Shown here piece after piece: positions 1 to 5,186 of a DNA stretch of 5,186 nt; the stretch's first letter is position 1; the number at the start of each line of letters is the position of its first letter. The stretch covers positions 1 to 5,186 of the forward strand of contig JAITQP010000147.1 of the NCBI GenBank assembly GCA_031288885.1, in the 5' to 3' direction. This DNA is from Prevotellaceae bacterium (lineage in GTDB: Bacteria; Bacteroidota; Bacteroidia; Bacteroidales; UBA932). The notes under the pieces were generated by a model that made no database searches, was not told where the DNA came from, and saw only the letters and a program-made list of their open reading frames with translations. The position numbers were made by a program, and so were the translations under genes.

Positions 1-13
1 GAATAAAAAATAC

Positions 14-22
14 TATATTTGC
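14..22 (+). promoter_or_regulatory. Bacteroidota -7 promoter element before the pectate lyase gene
   Basis: TATATTTGC matches the Bacteroidota sigma-ABfr -7 consensus TAnnTTTG. The matching -33 element would lie left of the window, so it cannot be checked. Only three bases separate the motif from the ATG at 26, so a start site at the usual distance would fall on or within a few bases of the start codon. The 11-base string at 13-23 recurs exactly at 1879-1889 before the next gene, which supports it as a real promoter element. Confidence 0.55.
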
Positions 23-25
23 GGC

Positions 26-1783
26 ATGAAACCTTACCACACTTTTTTGCTCCTGCTCGTCGCAGGTTTTGCCACGTGTAACGGCAGGGAGACGCTTGTC
101 CCCGAGCCCGAGCTCATCGTGGAGCCCGAGCCGCTGTCCATCACGTTTGACCAAGACGCTTTCGTCGCGCCTACCGACACAACCATCACCGTCAGCGGCG
201 TGGTGACCTCCGCCACGCTGCTGACGTCGGTGAGCTACTTTCGGGTGTGCGACACGGCGGCGGAGGCGCTGGGCGAAAGTAGCTTCAGCGGCACGCGCTA
301 CGCTTTCTCGCAGTCCCTCACGACGACCGCGGCTATCACCGGTTTCAGGGTGCTTGCCCGCAATCGGGGCGGCGAGGAGCTCGCGGCTACGGCAAGTATT
401 TCCATCGTGGGGAGCAGCTCCCCCGAGCCGGAGCCAACACCCGAAACGGACTCGGGGTACAACGCCGGAGCGTTTCCGAGCGCCGAAGGCTTTGGAAAGT
501 ACGCCACCGGCGGGCGGGGCGGCAAGGTGCTATACGTCACCAGCCTTGAGGACAACAGCAGCGAGGGCACGCTCCGCTGGGCGGTAGGTCGGGCTGGGGC
601 GCGTATGGTGATGTTCAAGGTGTCGGGCGTTATTGCGCTGGGCAGCACGCTGGAGATTAAGCAGCCCAACCTTACCATTGCGGGGCAAACCGCGCCCGGC
701 GACGGTATCTGCATCAAAAATTATCCGGTGGTGGTCAAAGCCGACAACGTGGTTATCCGCTACCTGCGCTTCCGCATGGGCGATGAGAAAAACACCGCAG
801 ACGACGCCCTGTGGGGGCGCAACCAAAAGAACATCATCATAGACCACTGCTCCATGAGCTGGAGCACCGACGAGTGCGCGTCGTTCTACGACAACGAAAA
901 CTTTACCATGCAGTGGTGCATCATTTCGGAGAGCCTGCGCCACTCCGTGCACAACAAGGGCGACCACGGCTACGGCGGTATCTGGGGCGGCAAGCGGGCT
1001 TCGTTTCACCACAACCTGCTGGCGCACCACGATAGCCGCAACCCGCGCTTTTGCGGCGCGCGCTACTCCAACCAAGCCGACAAGGAGCTGGTGGACTTCC
1101 GCAACAACGTCATCTACAGCTGGGGCGCCAACAGCGCCTACGCCGGCGAGGGCGGCTGCTACAACCTCGTGGGCAACTACTACAAGCCGGGCTCCGGAAC
1201 GTCAAACGCCGCCCGCATCTTCCAACCCAACGCCGACGACGGCAAAAACGCGCAGGCGGCGGGTGTGTGGGGGAAATTTTACATGGCGGGGAACTACATG
1301 CTCAACAAAAGCGGTGCGCCAAATACCTCCGTCAACAGCGACAATTGGGTGGGTGTAACGCCCAACCCCTCGTCGAAAAGCAAGGCGGAGCTGAAGTCGG
1401 ACGTTGAGTTTGACAAGGGCGAGGTGGCGACGCACAGCGCCGAGGAGGCTTACGAGCTGGTGCTACAGCAAGCCGGCGCCAGCTTCCGCCGCGACGCCAC
1501 CGATACGCGCGTGGTAAACGAAGTGCGCAACGGCTTAACGCCCGTCCGCGCCTCCGGCAACAGCGGGACGCGCGCCGGTCTGATAGACTCTCAAGCCGAC
1601 GTGGGAGGCTGGGACGCCTACGCCTCCACCGCCGCCCCCCTCGATACCGACGGCGACGGAATCCCCGACGAATGGGAAGCATCGCACGGGCTCAACAAAA
1701 ACGACCCTGCCGACGGCGCAAAGTATAGCCTTAGCCCGTGCTACACCAACGTGGAGGTGTACGTAAATGGGTTAGGGAGTTAG
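26..1783 (+). CDS. Secreted or envelope-anchored pectate lyase, polysaccharide lyase family 1, with N-terminal Ig-like module
   Basis: This 585-residue protein is predicted to cleave pectate (polygalacturonate) by calcium-dependent beta-elimination outside the cytoplasm. Residues 1-17 form a hydrophobic signal peptide ending FATC. Cys18 could be a lipoprotein cysteine, but Thr at -1 and Phe at -3 are poor lipobox residues, so ordinary signal peptidase cleavage after Ala16 is also possible. A Pro/Glu linker (25-37) leads to a beta-rich, Ig-like region (about 38-128), then a second Pro/Glu linker (131-140). The parallel beta-helix lyase domain (about 145-500) carries IAGQTAPGDG (218-227), DHCSMSWSTDE (273-283), a HNKGDHGYGGIWGG stretch (309-322), SFHHNLLAHHDS (326-337) and RNPR (338-341), which probably holds the catalytic arginine. 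DTDGDGIPDEW (540-550) resembles a calcium-binding loop, and the YTNVEVYVNGL ending is typical of Bacteroidota PL1 proteins. No type IX secretion sorting domain is seen. The reading frame is open back to base 2, but the signal peptide fits the ATG at 26. The next in-frame ATG is residue 194. The exact pectic substrate is not determinable. Confidence 0.93.
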   Translation: MKPYHTFLLLLVAGFATCNGRETLVPEPELIVEPEPLSITFDQDAFVAPTDTTITVSGVVTSATLLTSVSYFRVCDTAAEALGESSFSGTRYAFSQSLTTTAAITGFRVLARNRGGEELAATASISIVGSSSPEPEPTPETDSGYNAGAFPSAEGFGKYATGGRGGKVLYVTSLEDNSSEGTLRWAVGRAGARMVMFKVSGVIALGSTLEIKQPNLTIAGQTAPGDGICIKNYPVVVKADNVVIRYLRFRMGDEKNTADDALWGRNQKNIIIDHCSMSWSTDECASFYDNENFTMQWCIISESLRHSVHNKGDHGYGGIWGGKRASFHHNLLAHHDSRNPRFCGARYSNQADKELVDFRNNVIYSWGANSAYAGEGGCYNLVGNYYKPGSGTSNAARIFQPNADDGKNAQAAGVWGKFYMAGNYMLNKSGAPNTSVNSDNWVGVTPNPSSKSKAELKSDVEFDKGEVATHSAEEAYELVLQQAGASFRRDATDTRVVNEVRNGLTPVRASGNSGTRAGLIDSQADVGGWDAYASTAAPLDTDGDGIPDEWEASHGLNKNDPADGAKYSLSPCYTNVEVYVNGLGS

Positions 1784-1797
1784 CTCCTAACGCCCAT
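1767..1797 (+). terminator. Imperfect hairpin over the pectate lyase stop codon, possible terminator
   Basis: ATGG at 1767-1770 and GTTAGG at 1771-1776 can pair with CCTAAC (1786-1791) and CCAT (1794-1797). An inner AG/CT pairing closes a TTAG loop at 1780-1783. The stem has a bulged G at 1777 and a two-base bulge at 1792-1793. The stop codon TAG (1781-1783) lies in the loop. No T-tract follows on the plus strand (the sequence becomes A-rich), so this is not a standard intrinsic terminator. It could instead protect the mRNA 3' end or be chance. Confidence 0.35.
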
Positions 1798-1834
1798 TGG
1801 CAAATTGGTAAAAAACAAAAAACACCCCCCGCGC

Positions 1835-1850
1835 CTCAAAAAAAATTGAG
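1835..1850. other. Small dyad in an A-rich tract upstream of the 1920 gene promoter
   Basis: CTCAA (1835-1839) and TTGAG (1846-1850) are inverted copies separated by six A residues. They lie in an A-rich stretch (1809-1847) that also contains a run of six C. The dyad ends 29 bases before the -7 element at 1880. It could be an operator half-site pair, an A-tract that helps the promoter, or nothing. With a 5-base arm, chance is a serious explanation. Confidence 0.2.
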
Positions 1851-1879
1851 CCGATGGAGTAGGAAATCGTAATTTTCGC

Positions 1880-1888
1880 TATATTTGC
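1880..1888 (+). promoter_or_regulatory. Bacteroidota -7 promoter element for the 1920 gene and probably ettA
   Basis: TATATTTGC fits the TAnnTTTG consensus and lies 31 bases before the ATG at 1920, giving an expected 5' leader of about 25-30 bases, a normal arrangement. No good -33 TTTG/TTG lies at the usual spacing of about 19-21 bases; the nearest TTG (1846-1848) is 31 bases away. I see no comparable element in the 30 bases before ettA, so this promoter probably serves both genes. Confidence 0.65.
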
Positions 1889-1919
1889 GCACTTAACACA
1901 TAAAATAAAGTACAATACA

Positions 1920-2780
1920 ATGAAGCGTATATTTGTTATTACGGCGCTGATGGCGCTATTAGGGCAAACCCATGCAGCGGAGCGGCGCATAGCTACTCAA
2001 GACCAGCTTGCGGCTTTTTTCAAATCGACCACCTATGTGGTAGCCACAAACGACAACATCATCTTTGATGCGTTTTTAAACGACGCCGTCAAGCGTTTAT
2101 GGACTGTAACCCCCTACAAGGTGGTGGACAAGGCCGGATTTGACGCCCTGCGCACGGACGAAAACAGCTCGTTTTTGATGCTAACCAAAGTGGTGGAGAG
2201 CAAGGACAAGCTCAAGCGTCCCTACCTCTACCTGAGCCTGCTCATGGGCAGCAAGGAGGCCGAAAGCAGCTTGGACTTAATGCCGGAGGTTGCCTCCATC
2301 CCCTTGGCCTGCGAAACCGTTGAAGGCGAAATCTCAACGCTGATGCTCAACCCAATGGTGCTGTTTGTGCAAAAGCACGCCGAAAAGGTCAAGGAAAAAA
2401 CCTTTACGGAAAAGCTGCTGGCAAACTTTCAGCAGCGCCTGCAGGCCTACAACTACGAGATGTCGCAGCTTAAGGGAAAAACCATTTACATCTGCAAAAG
2501 CGACGTTGACGTTAAGGTAAACATTCGCGAAATGGAGGCTAAGCAGGGCAACATGTTCCGCTTTGTGGAGAAGGATGATATTGCCCGCGTGGTGAGCGAA
2601 AAGGAGCCCAACGCAGCCGTAGCGTTCACCGTTTACCCACAGGGTAGCGAAAAAGGCGCATACGGCTACAAAATGGTTATGGATGTAAGCGGTACGCTGT
2701 ACTACTACTACTACGAAACCAAACCCAAAAACTTCCTCTTCCAGAAGAATGATTTTGACATGCTCCTTAGCAACATGTAA
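1920..2780 (+). CDS. Secreted protein of unknown function (Bacteroidota type)
   Basis: I do not recognise a named family for this 286-residue protein. Residues 1-19 form a clear Sec signal peptide: MKR, a hydrophobic core, then THA before the predicted cleavage site (THA|AERR). There is no cysteine at that point, so it is not a lipoprotein; a periplasmic location is likely. The mature part is mixed, with no second membrane segment. A Lys/Glu-rich, probably helical stretch (about 150-185) precedes a region predicted as alternating beta/alpha (about 187-285), which includes KGKTIYICKSDVD (185-197) and five tyrosines in a row (261-265). Two cysteines remain (131 and 192) and could form a disulfide. 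The ATG is supported by the signal peptide and by the promoter 31 bases upstream. The leader is A/T-rich with no Shine-Dalgarno sequence. Its base composition is visibly less GC-rich than the two large neighbours. ettA follows after 30 bases, suggesting an operon but not a shared function, since one product is exported and the other acts in the cytoplasm. Confidence 0.88.
   Translation: MKRIFVITALMALLGQTHAAERRIATQDQLAAFFKSTTYVVATNDNIIFDAFLNDAVKRLWTVTPYKVVDKAGFDALRTDENSSFLMLTKVVESKDKLKRPYLYLSLLMGSKEAESSLDLMPEVASIPLACETVEGEISTLMLNPMVLFVQKHAEKVKEKTFTEKLLANFQQRLQAYNYEMSQLKGKTIYICKSDVDVKVNIREMEAKQGNMFRFVEKDDIARVVSEKEPNAAVAFTVYPQGSEKGAYGYKMVMDVSGTLYYYYYETKPKNFLFQKNDFDMLLSNM
2700..2714 (+). repeat. 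(TAC)5 trinucleotide repeat inside the secreted-protein gene
   Basis: Five perfect TAC codons in a row encode Tyr261-Tyr265. All five use the same synonymous codon. Gain or loss of a unit would change the protein by one tyrosine without a frameshift. The tract is short, so it may simply reflect a tyrosine-rich beta strand and codon preference. Confidence 0.7.
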
Positions 2781-2810
2781 CCTACTTTTTTAGACTTTAA
2801 CTCACAAACC

Positions 2811-4487
<1,677 letters not shown>

Positions 4488-4493
4488 AAATAG

Positions 4494-4514
4494 TGGTTAA
4501 TGGTTAATGATTAA
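4494..4514 (+). repeat. Three-unit 7-base tandem repeat in the convergent gap
   Basis: TGGTTAA, TGGTTAA and TGATTAA follow each other directly, starting 7 bases after the ettA stop. The repeat carries stop codons in more than one frame and sits between converging genes. From general memory, similar TTAATGG-type short repeats occur between genes in other Bacteroidota, but I cannot verify that here. No coding role. Confidence 0.6.
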
Positions 4515-4517
4515 GGC

Positions 4518-4531
4518 GTGCAATGATGCAC
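4518..4531. terminator. Small perfect hairpin between ettA and the converging FGE-like gene, weak terminator candidate
   Basis: GTGCA (4518-4522) and TGCAC (4527-4531) pair perfectly around an ATGA loop. An alternative pairing of GCAC (4528-4531) with GTGC (4538-4541) would compete with it. No T-run follows on either strand, so it does not meet the intrinsic terminator pattern. Its place between two converging genes is where a bidirectional terminator would be expected. Confidence 0.25.
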
Positions 4532-4574
4532 CTGCGCGTGCGTTCATACACAAAGCAGATGCCAACAGGAAAAA

Positions 4575-5186
4575 CTAAGGCAAAACCACCCGGAAGCCGA
4601 AGTAGTGGTTGTGGGCGCTGGGCGTGTCGTTGCTGCGATAGGCAACGCGGCTGTAGCCCGCGCTGTAGTCCCAGCCACCGCCGCGCAGCACGCGGCGAGA
4701 GTCGGGTGTCGTAGGGCCTGTAGGGTTATCTAAAGGAGAAGACTCTGAACTACTGGAGTAAATGTCATACCAGTCGTAGCACCACTCCCAAACGTTGCCG
4801 CTCATGTCGTGAATGCCCAGCGCGTTGGGGTTTTTTGTGCCTATCGGTTGAGGGCCGGAGGTGGGGCGGTTGCCGTAGTGCCAAGCCACACTATCAGCCT
4901 TGTCGCTCCCGCTGTACGGGTAGCTCTCACACGTCCCCGCACTGCACCCCCGCGCTGCGTACTCCCACTCCGCCTCCGTAGGTAGGCGGTAATTTTTTCT
5001 TGTAAGCTTATTCAGCTTTGCAAGAAACCCCGTGTCCGGATGTACTATCTCGTTATAGCTCATGTAAACCACGGGCTTATTATCGCCTCTGTAGGTGCTG
5101 TAAATGCTGGGCAGCCACCCCATCACATGCTTCCACTGCGCCTGCGTTATCTCGTACTTCCCAATGTGAAAGTCGTTCACCTTTAC
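4575..5186 (-). CDS. FGE-sulfatase (SUMF1-fold) domain protein, C-terminal part, 5' end outside window
   Basis: The visible 203 residues are the C-terminal part of an FGE-sulfatase domain. Numbered from the window edge, landmarks are FHIGKYEITQAQW (6-18), YRLPTEAEWEYAARG (66-80), NALGIHDMSGNVWEW (121-135), RVLRGGGW (165-172), RVAYRSNDTP (180-189) and the terminal GFRVVLP (197-203). The frame is open to base 5186, and the GTG at 5178-5180 encodes a valine inside the conserved opening VNDFHIGKYE. The gene therefore starts beyond the window, where a signal peptide or other domains may lie. True formylglycine-generating enzymes use a cysteine pair between the GGS/GGG motif and the terminal GFR. 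Here that segment (170-197) has no cysteine; the only ones are 81, 86 and 136. It is therefore unlikely to activate sulfatases. The fold is reused in Bacteroidota for binding, gliding/type IX secretion (GldJ/GldK-like) and other roles; I cannot tell which applies. The residues GCSAGTC (80-86) may form a small disulfide loop. It converges on ettA with an 87-base gap and ends at TAG (4575-4577). Confidence 0.92.
   Translation of the reverse strand, partial: VKVNDFHIGKYEITQAQWKHVMGWLPSIYSTYRGDNKPVVYMSYNEIVHPDTGFLAKLNKLTRKNYRLPTEAEWEYAARGCSAGTCESYPYSGSDKADSVAWHYGNRPTSGPQPIGTKNPNALGIHDMSGNVWEWCYDWYDIYSSSSESSPLDNPTGPTTPDSRRVLRGGGWDYSAGYSRVAYRSNDTPSAHNHYFGFRVVLP

Noticed and set aside
298..1075. Long minus-strand open frames opposite the pectate lyase gene (298-717 and 530-1075)
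   Set aside because: They lie wholly inside a well-supported lyase gene on the other strand, give low-complexity Arg/Val/Ala-rich products with no recognisable motif, and are expected by-products of GC-rich codon use.
1644..1676. Dockerin or cellulosome-type domain at the C-terminus of the lyase
   Set aside because: Only one DxDxDG loop is present. A dockerin has two such repeats, and this single loop is usual in Bacteroidota PL1 proteins.
1787..1990. 67-codon minus-strand open frame covering the intergenic region before the 1920 gene
   Set aside because: It overlaps the 1920 start and signal peptide, reads through the A-rich tract as a Phe/Ile-rich peptide, and has no promoter motif or recognisable domain. 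Its apparent hydrophobic segment is the complement of AT-rich DNA.
4523..4714. 63-codon plus-strand open frame across the convergent gap
   Set aside because: Most of it is antisense to the conserved C-terminal motifs of the FGE-like gene, and its product is Arg/Cys/Ser-rich with no recognisable feature.
5178..5180. GTG on the minus strand as the start of the FGE-like gene
   Set aside because: The frame continues open to the window edge, and the valine falls within the conserved opening of the domain, so the gene is truncated by the window and does not start here.

Overview
The window looks like ordinary chromosome from a member of the Bacteroidota, probably of the Bacteroidales. Four things support this. 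The EttA protein has the sequence style of that phylum. Two copies of the Bacteroidota -7 promoter element (TAnnTTTG) sit in front of genes. No gene has a Shine-Dalgarno sequence before its start. The pectate lyase and the FGE-sulfatase-domain protein both belong to families abundant in that phylum. The coding sequence is fairly GC-rich, with AT-rich gaps between genes. I cannot name a genus from the sequence alone.

Layout: (1) 26-1783 (+) encodes an exported, probably cell-envelope, family 1 polysaccharide lyase (pectate lyase) with an Ig-like module between two Pro/Glu linkers and a C-terminal calcium-type DxDxDG motif. Its -7 promoter element almost touches its ATG. (2) 1784-1919 is an intergenic region with a hairpin over the lyase stop codon, an A-rich tract with a small dyad, and a clear -7 element for the next gene. 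(3) 1920-2780 (+) encodes a secreted protein of unknown function. (4) 2811-4487 (+) encodes EttA, the ABC-F translational throttle. It starts with GTG only 30 bases after the previous stop and in the same reading frame, so it is probably co-transcribed with the unknown gene. (5) 4488-4574 is a short convergent gap with a 7-base tandem repeat and a small hairpin. (6) 4575-5186 (-) is the C-terminal part of an FGE-sulfatase/SUMF1-fold protein that runs off the right edge of the window.

The genes do not form an obvious pathway. The lyase acts on pectin outside the cytoplasm, EttA acts on the ribosome, and the FGE-like protein is convergent and independent. The only likely functional grouping is transcriptional: the unknown secreted protein followed by ettA. 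There is no gene-free stretch longer than 300 bases, and I saw no tRNA, rRNA, CRISPR array, insertion sequence or phage gene. I found no convincing new system. The points most worth a second look are the possibly leaderless lyase mRNA, the unknown secreted protein next to ettA, and the FGE-like protein without the catalytic cysteines.
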